Assembly (NCBI RefSeq): GCF_007004095.1 | Contig: NZ_VHJK01000001.1 | Coordinates: forward strand, 1,182,501 to 1,246,500 | Direction: 5' to 3' | DNA: 64,000 bases | DNA from: Erythrobacter insulae | Lineage (GTDB): Bacteria; Pseudomonadota; Alphaproteobacteria; Sphingomonadales; Sphingomonadaceae | Program-made: the position numbers and the translations under genes | The notes under the pieces: model-generated | The model's database searches: none | The model's input: the letters and a program-made list of their open reading frames with translations, nothing else | Told to the model about the DNA's origin: nothing | In this document: positions 17,380-26,463 of the stretch, piece after piece | Position numbering within the stretch: the stretch's first letter is position 1 | Layout: the number at the start of each line of letters is the position of its first letter

Positions 17380-18528
17380 ATGCATGATCTGCTTCGGGTG
17401 GCTTTGCTGGCGGCAAAAATGTCTCCAGCCTCCGGGGGAATCGCTGCGGCTGTTTCGAGCCTAGCCTTTGGGCTTGACTGTTTCGATGACGTGGAGCCCC
17501 GCGTTCTGGGCACCCAAGACCCAGAGAAGTCAGATGCAGGAGCGTCGTGGGGGCGGCTCGCGCAGTCGTATCCAATACGAGGGCCAAGCGCGCTTCAATA
17601 TTCTCCACTCTTGCCGAAAGCCTTAGGAGAATCCGGCCCTAATGTTGTTGATTTGCAGGGTCTTTGGACTTGGTCTTCGAAGGTTAATTTTGACCATTTT
17701 CGAAGGACGGGCACACCATACATTGTGACACCACATGAAATGCTCGCTCCATGGGCATGGCGCAATTCCTATTGGAAGAAGCTCCTTTTCGGTCTTTTTG
17801 TCGAACACGCTAATCTCCGCTCGGCTACGGCGCTGCGGGCGACTGCAGAAATGGAGGCAGTGCATTTTCGAAAGGCCGGTTTTCGTGCTCCGATTGCGGT
17901 GGTGCCCAACTCCGTAGCTATCCCCGAACTTGCTCCCCGGCCTGCTGCGACCCAGCTTCGCCGAGTCATTATTGTCAGCCGTTTTCACCCTAGCAAAGGC
18001 ATTGCGTATCTCTTGAAGTCCTGGGCCAGATTGGAAAAGAAGTATCCCGGTTGGGAACTTGCCATCGCCGGAATTGACGAGAACGGTCAAGAAGCGCAGC
18101 TTAATTCACTGGCCGCTGATATGCGGCTCGAACGCGTCTCATTCGTGGGCGAGGTCTATGGAGAGGCCAAAGAGCGTTTTTATGGCTCGGGTGATCTGTT
18201 AGTCCTGCCGACCCATGCCGAGAATTTTGGTTTGGTCGTGGCAGAGGCTCTTGCCCAAGAGGTCCCGGTAATCACCACCAGGAATGCCCCTTGGGAAGGT
18301 CTTGAAAGAAACCGCTGTGGCTGGTGGATTCCCATAGATTAACAGCGTCTGACGGACACCATGGACGTGGCGATGGGGCTAACGCGGGGCGGACTTCGGC
18401 AGATGGGCGCGCGAGGGCGGGCGTGGGTGGCGTCTGAATTTTCCACTGAGGACGTCGCTACACGAATGCGAGACGTATATCTTTGGGCAGCTGGCCGGGG
18501 ATCAAAGCCGGGCTTTGTCTACACCTGA
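17380..18528 (+). pseudogene. Family 4 glycosyltransferase with an in-frame stop (TAA at 18340)
   Basis: A GT4 (GT-B fold) transferase of the EPS locus. The start is the ATG at 17380 with GGAAGGA nine bases upstream. The N-domain shows SPASGGIAAAVSSL, the C-domain VVPNSVAI, IIVSRFHPSKGIAYLLKSWA, and the donor-sugar motif LPTHAENFGLVVAEALAQEV. The frame stops at TAA 18340-18342, right after GWWIPID. The same frame then stays open for 61 codons to TGA 18526 and encodes the expected family C-terminus, including MGARGRAWVASEFS and DVYLWAAGRGSKP. A nonsense change has therefore cut off the last helices, which normally pack back on the N-domain. The 320-residue product may be partly active or dead. 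A sequencing error is the other explanation. Confidence 0.82.
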
Positions 18529-18730
18529 AATTCCCGTGGTTGCCGCGCCGCTGTTCAAACGCCGGCTGTTAAGGGAGCGATTACAGTCCAGAACGCCACG
18601 AATAGTGACCGAACCAAGCGTCGCGGGCCCCGGAGTTGTGACACGGGGCATAATCGCAGATGGCGCGCCAGAAATTGCAATTGCGCTCATGGCGGAGCCT
18701 GCTAATGCTCAAAATTAAACGGTCCATAGT
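18529..18730 (+). pseudogene. Possible remnant of a WcaF-like acetyltransferase
   Basis: No intact gene is seen. One forward frame gives TEPSVAGPGVVTRG, another just before gives TPAVKGAITVQNAT; joined across a frameshift they resemble the left-handed beta-helix end of WcaF-type acetyltransferases, in which WVATEAFVGPGVTIG-like strings are common. WcaF genes often follow such glycosyltransferases. The match is weak and by eye, so this may be ordinary intergenic DNA. Confidence 0.22.
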
Positions 18731-18801
18731 TTCTACTTCTCCCAACGTCATCGCTCGGTTGAACCCGAGTGCCTCCGCCAGCGAGCCGACATTTTTGCGC
18801 C

Positions 18802-19194
18802 ATGAAAAACCAAAGCCGAAAGCTCAAGGAGAACCTGCGCTTCCGTATTCTGCGTTCGCTCGACGAGAATCCCGAGCTGTCAAAGCGCGAGCTAGCCGAA
18901 GCGGTGGGTATCAGCGTTGGCAGCGCACATTTTGTGCTTAATTCGATGATTGAGGCTGGCCTTGTGAAGCTAGGTAACTTCCGCTCCTCTCAAGACAAGC
19001 GCCGCTATGCCTATGTGCCAACACCGCAGGGATTGGCAGAGAAAGCGGCAACCACAGGGCGTTTTCTCAAACGGAAAATGGAAGAGTACGAAGCATTGAA
19101 GCTCGAAATCAGCGAGCTCAAGGCGGATTTGCGCTACAACTCAGATGAACCGGCAGGCCGGTTTGGCATAGGCGACAATCATGAAGCATTATAG
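18802..19194 (+). CDS. MarR-type EPS-associated transcriptional regulator
   Basis: A 130-residue winged-helix protein of the EPS-associated MarR-like family found in polysaccharide loci. The helix-turn-helix is ELSKRELAEAVGISVGSAHF (about residues 24-43) followed by the recognition helix and wing in FVLNSMIEAGLVKLGNF and SSQDKRRYAYVPTPQG. A C-terminal helix (about 90-115) probably dimerises it. The start at 18802 gives MKNQSRKLKE; extensions upstream are not supported. Its end overlaps the acyltransferase start by 14 bases, so it is likely cotranscribed with the EPS operon and may regulate it. Confidence 0.85.
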   Translation: MKNQSRKLKENLRFRILRSLDENPELSKRELAEAVGISVGSAHFVLNSMIEAGLVKLGNFRSSQDKRRYAYVPTPQGLAEKAATTGRFLKRKMEEYEALKLEISELKADLRYNSDEPAGRFGIGDNHEAL

Positions 19195-20326
19195 GTCAAT
19201 AGAGAGCTTGCGGGCCTGGATGGCGTGGTGGGTTGTATTGGGCCACGCGCTACATTTGAGCGGCTGGACATATCGTGTGTTTGATCCCGGTGTTTTGCAC
19301 TATGGCTTGAGGCTCCTCGAAAGAGGGTCCACCGCAGTCAACACCTTCATTATCGTCAGCGGCTTCGTTATCCTGCATCTGATGCTGTCGAGGGCTGAGG
19401 GGTACAAGGAATACATCATTCGGCGCGCCATGCGGATTTTTCCGATCTTTTTGATCGCGCTCGCTTTGGCAATTGTCCTGCAGCCTTTATATCTCGAGGC
19501 ATATACCGAATATTCATGGGTGCATGCGCGCGAGATGAGGCTCGATCGTGTGGCCCAGGAAGAGGCGCACTTTTTTGAGCACATGTTCCTGCATTTGACC
19601 ATGCTGCATGGTGCTGTGCCCGAAGAGGTGCTGAAATACTCAAGCGGGACCTTCCTCGCGCCTGCTTGGAGCCTTTCGCTCGAGTGGCAGTTTTATATGA
19701 TTGCGCCATTCCTGCTGGCCGCGCTGATGAGTGAAAGAGCGCTCGTGCGGTACGGTGTCGCGGCAATTTGCTTGGCTCTGATCGCCGCGTTCCATTGGCA
19801 AACGGTCTATAGCTGGGCTTATCCGTCCATGCTGTTCCTGTCATTGCCGCACTTTTTTGTCGGCATTGGCGGGCGAATGTTCCTCACCGATGATAAGAAA
19901 TTGCAGATTTTCGGTGTAATTCTCGCGGCTGTGAGCCTGCCCTTCACCGATTACCTTGCCATCATCATATGGGCATTTTTCTTCGTAATTGTATTGGAAG
20001 AGAGTGATCGCATTTCTGTTCCGCGCCCGCTCAAGGCCCTTTTCGGGTTGGTTGCTTGGAACAAGTTGGCAGTCTATCTGGGTAAAATGTCTTACTCGAC
20101 ATACCTGCTGCATATTCCGCTGTTTAGCCTTGTACTGGGCTTGACTGGCTATTGGCTGCAGGGCGAAATGTCCCAGCAAACAGCGACGATCCTTGTCCTG
20201 ATTTCTACATTGGCGATGATCCCGCTGTCTCACATCACTTACGCTTCGATAGAGGCACCGTTTAGCCGCATGGGCGGCCGGATCGCTAAGCGTTATGCCG
20301 CTGTCCCAGCCAGCTCAAGCCACTGA
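19181..20326 (+). CDS. Acyltransferase 3 family membrane protein (EPS modification)
   Basis: A 381-residue multi-pass inner-membrane acyltransferase (OafA/ExoZ type) expected to add acetyl or similar groups to a sugar. The family histidine is in WVVLGHALHLSGW near residue 22, and SLEWQFYMIAPFLL is a standard motif. Around ten hydrophobic segments are visible, ending with SYSTYLLHIPLFSLVLG and a basic tail. It overlaps the regulator gene and is followed by the nitroreductase gene after 33 bases. Confidence 0.9.
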   Translation: MKHYRSIESLRAWMAWWVVLGHALHLSGWTYRVFDPGVLHYGLRLLERGSTAVNTFIIVSGFVILHLMLSRAEGYKEYIIRRAMRIFPIFLIALALAIVLQPLYLEAYTEYSWVHAREMRLDRVAQEEAHFFEHMFLHLTMLHGAVPEEVLKYSSGTFLAPAWSLSLEWQFYMIAPFLLAALMSERALVRYGVAAICLALIAAFHWQTVYSWAYPSMLFLSLPHFFVGIGGRMFLTDDKKLQIFGVILAAVSLPFTDYLAIIIWAFFFVIVLEESDRISVPRPLKALFGLVAWNKLAVYLGKMSYSTYLLHIPLFSLVLGLTGYWLQGEMSQQTATILVLISTLAMIPLSHITYASIEAPFSRMGGRIAKRYAAVPASSSH

Positions 20327-20359
20327 TTTGGCTCTCCCTAAAAGGCAAATGAGATCTTG

Positions 20360-21319
20360 ATGAAGCGCGCGTCGATAAGGTCCTGGCCGATTGTCCGGCG
20401 GATATTGATTTGGAAAAAGGCTTGGCTGTGGACCCGGTATTTTCTGGCTCAGTCCGGGGTGTTTGAACGTCCGGAAGAGACAAATTCTGCTCGTGCGCGG
20501 TTGAGGAAGGACGCCCACGCCCTTGAAAAAGGTTTGTCTCTGCCTGCTATCCGCCCTTTCTTTGGAAGGCAGAAGATCACCAAGTTGATTGATGACATAG
20601 ATACTGCGCGCGCAAACGAGGCTCTGGATGCGGATCGCGAAGTGGCTGAGTCGGTCCTATCAGCGTATGGCCAATGGCATTCCGAAAATGGCCATGCCGA
20701 ACCATTCGTTGAAGGATTGCAGGACCAGTTTCAGCCGAGCGCAGAGCGATCACGCCTTGGCGGGACCATCACATTGGAAAGGCCAGACCCCGAAGCTGGA
20801 TCAGCAGGCTTCGATGCGACAGTTCTTTCCCGGCGGACTGTCAGGAACTTTTCCGAAAAGCGCGTACCACGTGAAGAGATAGAAGCGGCTGTTGCAGTCG
20901 CTTGGACAAGCCCTTCTGTTTGCAATCGCCAGCCATGGGCCATCTCGCTTGCGCAAGAAAAAGCCGATGTTGCCCGGATTCTGCGCTGGCAAGCGGGCAA
21001 TCGCGGCTTTGCAGAGTCGATCGATACTTTGTTGGTTGTGCTCGCCGACACCAAGGCTTTCGTCGAGGATTATGAAGTCTTCGAGCCCTTTGTGGATGCG
21101 GGAATTTTCTCCGGTGTACTGGTCAACGCTCTTCACGCCAGAGGGATCGGCTCGTGTTGTTTGAATCTGTGCGTCTCACACGGCGTCGCTGAACGGATCA
21201 TAAGCGAACTGGATGCGCCTCGGCACCTTTTCCCGATCATGATGATCGGCTGCGGCTATCCGCAAGATGATTGCGAGGTCGCCATCTCCGCCCGCGGTCC
21301 GAGCGTTATTGTCTCCTGA
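20360..21319 (+). CDS. Nitroreductase-family flavoprotein in the EPS operon
   Basis: A 319-residue protein whose C-terminal 190 residues form an FMN-binding nitroreductase domain: SRRTVRNFSEKRVPREEIEAA, AWTSPSVCNRQPWAISL and GIGSCCLNLCVSHG. An N-terminal extension of about 130 residues with KDAHALEKGLSLPAIRPFFG is found in the branch located in polysaccharide clusters next to pyruvyl transferases. The reaction is unknown; the domain suggests a redox step on a sugar substituent or a lost redox role. The start ATG at 20360 directly follows a TTG. Neighbours on both sides are EPS modification enzymes. Confidence 0.82.
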   Translation: MKRASIRSWPIVRRILIWKKAWLWTRYFLAQSGVFERPEETNSARARLRKDAHALEKGLSLPAIRPFFGRQKITKLIDDIDTARANEALDADREVAESVLSAYGQWHSENGHAEPFVEGLQDQFQPSAERSRLGGTITLERPDPEAGSAGFDATVLSRRTVRNFSEKRVPREEIEAAVAVAWTSPSVCNRQPWAISLAQEKADVARILRWQAGNRGFAESIDTLLVVLADTKAFVEDYEVFEPFVDAGIFSGVLVNALHARGIGSCCLNLCVSHGVAERIISELDAPRHLFPIMMIGCGYPQDDCEVAISARGPSVIVS

Positions 21320-21350
21320 CGCCCAAGCAGCTCCGAGAAAGCAAAAAACA

Positions 21351-22559
21351 ATGTCAGCAAAACCCACAAAGACAGTGATCTTCACCTATCAGCAACTGTC
21401 CAACATCGGCTGCGAGATCATCATACGCGGCTCTATCGCATTCATGCGCAATGCATTTCCGCAGTTTCGTCTCAAATTCGTCCTGTGTTCCTACCACGCG
21501 GACCGCGATCGCCAATTGTTGTCCGATATCGCCGATGTCGAGATTGTGCCGATGGTCTGGTGGAAACGCTATGTTCGCGGTGTGCTCGTCAAATCGGGCC
21601 TAGAAAAACGTTTCTGGACCCCTCGCTTCGCTGAAAAGCACTTCGACAAAGCGGACCTGCTGATGTCAGTTGGCGGCGACATTTACAGCATGGCTTCGGG
21701 TGATTTGCCGAACGATTGGCTCGGCTGGGAAAGGTACGCCACGCGCAAGGGCATACCTTCGATCATGTTCGGGGCGAATATGGACAAGATCGAAGGCTTG
21801 CCAGCATCCAAACAAGCAGAATTGATCGAGCACTTGAATCGGTTTCGCGTAATCCTTGTGCGCGATGCTGCGAACCTCGAATATCTTGCCGGTTTTGGAG
21901 TGAAAGACAATGTGGATTTCTATCCTGACCCGATCTTCACGCTAAGGCCGGAAACAGAAATCGCGCGTGACCAGATCCGCAAAATCGGGGTGAACCTAAC
22001 CCCTATTGTTCGCCGAGAGTATGGCGATCCCGCGTTCGAACGGATGGCGAAAATAATCGATTTGCTCGTGGCGGAAGGGTACACTGTTAAGCTCATCCCG
22101 CATGTCTATGATACAGATAACAGCCCGGCGCTGGACGATCGAATCGCTCTAGACCACCTCTACAGCTTCATTTCACCGTCTTCGCGCGATAAGGTCGAGC
22201 CGCATTCAGGGCCTATGTCTCTTGCTGAGATCAGCCCGAAAATCGCGGATGTGGATCTGTTTATAGGCGCAAGAATGCACAGCTGTCTGAACGCAATGAC
22301 GCTGGGCAAGCCAACCTATTTCCTATCCTACAGCACCAAGGCGCGGACCATGGTCGATTGGCTGCAAGCCGGCCCGATGCGCGATACGCCTGAACGGATC
22401 GCTTGCGGAGCTTCGGATGCAATCGATTCCGAAACGGTTTTGTCGTTCATCAAACAGAACCAGCCCAGTCAAGATCTGCCAAAACACCGGCCCAGCTTCG
22501 TCAATCAAGAGATGAGAGATGAAATGGTAAATCAAATGCAGGGTTTAGGCATATTGTAA
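21351..22559 (+). CDS. Polysaccharide pyruvyl transferase family protein
   Basis: A 402-residue GT-B-like enzyme of the CsaB/WcaK family, transferring pyruvate from phosphoenolpyruvate to a sugar as a ketal. Marks include TYQQLSNIGCEIIIRGSIAF at the N-terminus, ADLLMSVGGDIYSM, DAANLEYLAGFG and the C-terminal DLFIGARMHSCLNAMTLGKP, whose R-M-H is a conserved substrate-binding motif. The ATG at 21351 is chosen; a start at 21267 would lie inside the nitroreductase gene. Pyruvylation would add negative charge to the polymer. Confidence 0.88.
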   Translation: MSAKPTKTVIFTYQQLSNIGCEIIIRGSIAFMRNAFPQFRLKFVLCSYHADRDRQLLSDIADVEIVPMVWWKRYVRGVLVKSGLEKRFWTPRFAEKHFDKADLLMSVGGDIYSMASGDLPNDWLGWERYATRKGIPSIMFGANMDKIEGLPASKQAELIEHLNRFRVILVRDAANLEYLAGFGVKDNVDFYPDPIFTLRPETEIARDQIRKIGVNLTPIVRREYGDPAFERMAKIIDLLVAEGYTVKLIPHVYDTDNSPALDDRIALDHLYSFISPSSRDKVEPHSGPMSLAEISPKIADVDLFIGARMHSCLNAMTLGKPTYFLSYSTKARTMVDWLQAGPMRDTPERIACGASDAIDSETVLSFIKQNQPSQDLPKHRPSFVNQEMRDEMVNQMQGLGIL

Positions 22560-22581
22560 GTGCCAAAACTGGATTGCCCTC

Positions 22582-24096
22582 ATGACTTGCGATGATGAAT
22601 CTGCTGGGAATGCCCACCCAGCGGCTAAAGGCTACGCCAAAACGGCCGCAATCGGCATGGTTTGGGTTTCAGCGGCAATTGCAGTCGCCAAGCTGTTGTC
22701 ATTCATCAGCCAGATAATTTTGGGCTATATTTTATCGGTTGAAACCTATGCCGTCTTTGGCCTTGCTGCTGCCACGCTAGCGCTTGTGGCTGGCTTCCAA
22801 AACTCCAGCGTGGCCAAAGTGCTCATCCAAAAGGGCGAGAATTTCGACGAACTGTTTCCCGAATATTCGGCTCTGGCTTTTCAATTCGGAATCTTAGGCG
22901 CCGTTATCCTAACCGCGCTCGGCTTCGGCTTGCAATTCTACTACGAAATGCCTGCCTTGTTTCCGGTTTTGGCCATAACTGCATTGTCGGTGCCAATACT
23001 CGCCGCAAATACGATCCTTATTGCAGATTTGAGCCACTCCCTTCAGTTTCGAAGGATCAATCAGGCGGAAATATTCCGTTCGTTGATTTATGCGATTATT
23101 CTGGTTTCTGCCGCTTGGTGGGGCGCTGGCTTTTTGACTGTGGCCATAGCTACATCTTTCGCCGCGATAATTGCTCACCTCTATCTCAGAAGCCTGGTGA
23201 GACAGTCGCCGACGTATTTCCGTGTAAGCATGCGTGCCATCTGGAATTTGCTGAACGCGAACCGCCCCGCTATCGCTGCGGGCTTCCTCATCGCTCTCGC
23301 CATGCGCGCTGACTATTTGGTTCTGGGCCGGATTTTAGAGCCCGAATTGCTCGGTTTTTATACCTTTGGTTTCATGCTGGTGGCGAGCCTGATGCAGCCT
23401 ATTTCGACTGGTATTAATCAGGTTATGATGCCTATCTTTGCCAAACAGCAAAAAAATAGCTCCGAATTAGCTTCCTCTCTCGATCGTTACACTTTGGTCA
23501 CCAGCTTGCTTGCCTCGGTATTCTGTCTTGCATTGATGGGCCTTGCGCCGTCGCTCATTCATCTTGCCTGGGGGGGCAAATGGGATGGATCGCAGATCGT
23601 TATCTTGGCGCTGCTGTTCGCGATGCCGTTCCGTTTTGTGGCAACCATCGCAGGTGTCGCTTTCGAGGCTACCGGAACATGGGGGCTGCGCAACCGGCTG
23701 CTTGGTTTGCAGGCTATATTGCTCGCAACTTTTGCCGGTGTCGGCGCGGTTTATGGCGGATTGCAAGGGGCGATACTGGGGGTCATTATTCAGCGGATCC
23801 TGAGCGGTGTCGTTGATTTCGCCGCGGCAAAGCAATTTCTACAACAAACCCCTTTATCGACAGCGAGTTTTCTTATCCGGTGTTTTGCCCCTTTCTTATT
23901 CGGTTCGGCTGCCTTGGCAGCTCAAATCGGCGTGGTTAATAAATCGACCTCCGCTGAAATTTTGCTTATATCCTTGTACACTGCGGCTGCCGTTGCGCTA
24001 ACGACAGTGCTTATGTTTGTGTTCAACCCATCGCTGCGGCGGGATGTAATCGCGCTGGCCGGCTTCGCTGCTCAAAAATTGCGGCGTGAGTCCTGA
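22582..24096 (+). CDS. Oligosaccharide flippase (Wzx-like)
   Basis: A 504-residue membrane protein with about 12-14 hydrophobic segments, of the polysaccharide transporter branch of the MOP superfamily. The N-terminal part (GMVWVSAAIAVAKLLSFISQ) and the motif MQPISTGINQVMMPIFAKQQ are typical. It should move undecaprenyl-linked repeat units across the inner membrane. It lies 22 bases after the pyruvyl transferase and its end is close to the next glycosyltransferase. Confidence 0.9.
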   Translation: MTCDDESAGNAHPAAKGYAKTAAIGMVWVSAAIAVAKLLSFISQIILGYILSVETYAVFGLAAATLALVAGFQNSSVAKVLIQKGENFDELFPEYSALAFQFGILGAVILTALGFGLQFYYEMPALFPVLAITALSVPILAANTILIADLSHSLQFRRINQAEIFRSLIYAIILVSAAWWGAGFLTVAIATSFAAIIAHLYLRSLVRQSPTYFRVSMRAIWNLLNANRPAIAAGFLIALAMRADYLVLGRILEPELLGFYTFGFMLVASLMQPISTGINQVMMPIFAKQQKNSSELASSLDRYTLVTSLLASVFCLALMGLAPSLIHLAWGGKWDGSQIVILALLFAMPFRFVATIAGVAFEATGTWGLRNRLLGLQAILLATFAGVGAVYGGLQGAILGVIIQRILSGVVDFAAAKQFLQQTPLSTASFLIRCFAPFLFGSAALAAQIGVVNKSTSAEILLISLYTAAAVALTTVLMFVFNPSLRRDVIALAGFAAQKLRRES

Positions 24097-24118
24097 AAAA
24101 CCTTTGGACCAGACCCTG

Positions 24119-25159
24119 ATGAAAATCGCATACATATTTGATCCTGCCAACCTGCACAGCACAACCTACAGCGGCGTTGTGCGCCAAGGCCTTACTTGGG
24201 CCTCCGGTCTTTTGGCGGAAGGTGTGACGGTTGAGTTTCCCGTTGCGCATGAAACCTTTGACTGGAGCACGTGCGATCTCGTACATGTGTTTCAATATGG
24301 CAGCTGGGCCGAAGCGATTATCGAAGCAGTGAAACGATATGATATACCTGTCGTCTTGTCGCCCATCGTAGACCGGTCGACGCCGTATGGCTGGCGCGGG
24401 CGGCTGATCGCGAAGACACCGTTCGAAAGACTTGGCCTGCGGCAAAGGCACCGTACTTTGTCGAATCTTATGCAGGGATGCGACAGAGTTCTGGCCCGAT
24501 CAGAGCTCGAAAAAAGGTCACTCAGCGACGTTTCGAGTGATCCGAGCAACATTGATATCGTGCGCATCGGGATTGATTGCAGGCCAGACCTTCTTGGCGC
24601 CAAGGTAGAAAAGTCTCCTCATGTGTTCCACATGAGCCATCTCAATCAAGAGCGAAAGAACGTTAAGGCATTGATTGAGGTGTGTGAGAACTCGAATGTT
24701 CCGCTTCGCCTTGCCGGCAAGGTATCGGATGCTGCATTCTCGGCATGGCTTGACGCCAAATGCCGGGAAAATCCTAAGCTCGAATACATTGGCACCATCA
24801 GCGAGGACCAGAAATGGGAAGAGATGGGTAAAGCATCCGTATTCTGCCTTCCTTCGCTCAATGAAGGGATCGGTTTGGTCGCATTGGAAGCCTACACCGC
24901 AGGGGCGCACATTGTGTTGACCAATCGCACTGGCGGCGTTGAATACTTTGATGGCGACATCGAAATTTGTGACCCCGCTTCGAATGTAGACATCGCCCGT
25001 TGTGTCTCAACGGCATTGAGCAAACCGGTCCATAACGGGCCGCGCCTTGAAGCAATGAAGGCTTTCTCCAATGAGGCGTCGGTCGCACGGCTGCTAGAAG
25101 TCTACCAAATCCTTGTGCCCGGCCATAACGAGACTTTGGTGGCCGATACCCGGTCATGA
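24119..25159 (+). CDS. Family 4 glycosyltransferase
   Basis: A 346-residue GT-B enzyme. The C-terminal donor domain is clear: HMSHLNQERKNVKALIEV, PLRLAGKVSD, LEYIGTISEDQKWEEMGKA, then FCLPSLNEGIGLVALEAYTA with the family E-x7-E. The N-domain, with SGVVRQGLTWASGLLAEG, fits an acceptor-binding role. The start at 24119 (MKIAYIFDPA) avoids overlap with the flippase; a GTG at 24086 would overlap it. Its last four bases overlap the next start (ATGA), so translation is coupled. The sugar transferred cannot be told. Confidence 0.88.
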   Translation: MKIAYIFDPANLHSTTYSGVVRQGLTWASGLLAEGVTVEFPVAHETFDWSTCDLVHVFQYGSWAEAIIEAVKRYDIPVVLSPIVDRSTPYGWRGRLIAKTPFERLGLRQRHRTLSNLMQGCDRVLARSELEKRSLSDVSSDPSNIDIVRIGIDCRPDLLGAKVEKSPHVFHMSHLNQERKNVKALIEVCENSNVPLRLAGKVSDAAFSAWLDAKCRENPKLEYIGTISEDQKWEEMGKASVFCLPSLNEGIGLVALEAYTAGAHIVLTNRTGGVEYFDGDIEICDPASNVDIARCVSTALSKPVHNGPRLEAMKAFSNEASVARLLEVYQILVPGHNETLVADTRS

Positions 25160-26421
25160 TTTTACGGGGCTTCTTTTACTACCTGGTGACATGGTCCTTG
25201 GCGGGTTACTTCCTGCTTGCGGCTGTTACCCATGTGCTTGGCCTCGACAACTCAACGATTTCATTGATTTTTCGTGCGATCGGAGGCGTCTTTGCAGGTG
25301 TTCTGATTGCTTTTGCTGCACGTCGCCGGTTCGATTTGAATCTGCTTTTGATCATCATATTCGGTGTCGCCTATTCAACTCAGCTCGCGCTGACCTTGCA
25401 TGTCCGCGGCGAACCTTCCGCATTGCAGCCTTTTGCGTATTGGGCTTGGGCGCTGGGGGGGTGCATCTTCCCTGCGATCGCTACCTATCTGTGTTTTACC
25501 GCTGATAAACAGCTCTGGACTGTCCGATTGGTGCTTGGTGTCGCAGTTGCCTCTACTTGCTTTATGCTTGTTTTCGGGAGCTCCATGAGCTTTGCGTCAG
25601 GCGGACTGGGCGTTGATACGGGCAGATGGAACATCCCTTCGGTCAATCCGATCGCGATGGGCCACTTGGGCGCGACGACGATCCTTGTCGCGCTCGGTTG
25701 GTTGCTTGGTCGATCTCGCATAACCATCAAGCAGATGGGTATTGCGGGGGCAGCTGCCATGGCCGGCGGATTGCTGTTGCTTCTGGCTAATTCTCGCGGA
25801 CCCTTGCTCGCGCTTGCAGTGTGTTTGTTTATCCTTGCGCTTGCGCGGTTCAATCGACGTGGCACCGCGGTTCTTTTGGTTGTCGCTCTGAGCGGCGCTG
25901 CTGTATTGATGGCTACCCAGTATGACCTGATTGTGGAAGGTGTTCTCAAACGCTTTTCGCTGATCTCCTCAGGCCAAGACAGGGCAACTGAGTTGCGTTT
26001 TATCGCGTTTAATGGCGCATGGGATCAATTCGCCGGATCGCCCCTCATGGGCGACGGAATCGAAGAACGAAATACTGGCTTTTACCCCCACAATGTGATC
26101 CTCGAGGCCCTTATGGCCACGGGACTGGTTGGCGCGATACCGTTTGTCCTGTTGCTCGCTCGCGCTGTTTTGGCATCTTGGGAAATTGTGCGACAAAATG
26201 AGCAGCTTATTTGGCTCGCTCTGCTGCAGATCCAATATTTGATAGCGGCGCAGCTTTCGGGCTCAATCTATCAGTCGACAGCCTTATGGGTTACCACCGC
26301 AGCTGTTTTGGCTGCGACATCCAAAGCGGCAGTTAGGCCTGCCAGTACCAAGCGCCGCCGCCTCTCGCCAAGCTCTCGCCCCCGCCCACCAATTCGCCGT
26401 CCGACTGCCCCTCATGCGTAG
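25156..26421 (+). CDS. O-antigen polymerase/ligase-like membrane protein (Wzy/WaaL family), first copy
   Basis: A 421-residue protein with about ten to twelve hydrophobic segments, and a central loop with GQDRATELRFIAFNGAWDQF and GFYPHNVILEALMATGLVGA, the latter a good Wzy/WaaL signature with its conserved histidine. It should polymerise repeat units in the periplasm or ligate them. The last 25 residues are unusually Arg/Pro/Ser-rich. A second such gene lies at 30.4 kb, so one may be the polymerase and the other have another substrate. Confidence 0.85.
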   Translation: MILRGFFYYLVTWSLAGYFLLAAVTHVLGLDNSTISLIFRAIGGVFAGVLIAFAARRRFDLNLLLIIIFGVAYSTQLALTLHVRGEPSALQPFAYWAWALGGCIFPAIATYLCFTADKQLWTVRLVLGVAVASTCFMLVFGSSMSFASGGLGVDTGRWNIPSVNPIAMGHLGATTILVALGWLLGRSRITIKQMGIAGAAAMAGGLLLLLANSRGPLLALAVCLFILALARFNRRGTAVLLVVALSGAAVLMATQYDLIVEGVLKRFSLISSGQDRATELRFIAFNGAWDQFAGSPLMGDGIEERNTGFYPHNVILEALMATGLVGAIPFVLLLARAVLASWEIVRQNEQLIWLALLQIQYLIAAQLSGSIYQSTALWVTTAAVLAATSKAAVRPASTKRRRLSPSSRPRPPIRRPTAPHA

Positions 26422-26463
26422 TATAGCCCTTAGAGTTGCGCAGTTGTGCGCTGAACGGAGTAA

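Noticed and set aside
17139..17387. Short plus-strand frames in the EPS divergent gap
   Set aside because: Two frames of about 80 codons overlap each other, lack ribosome sites and show no motif; they are probably chance.
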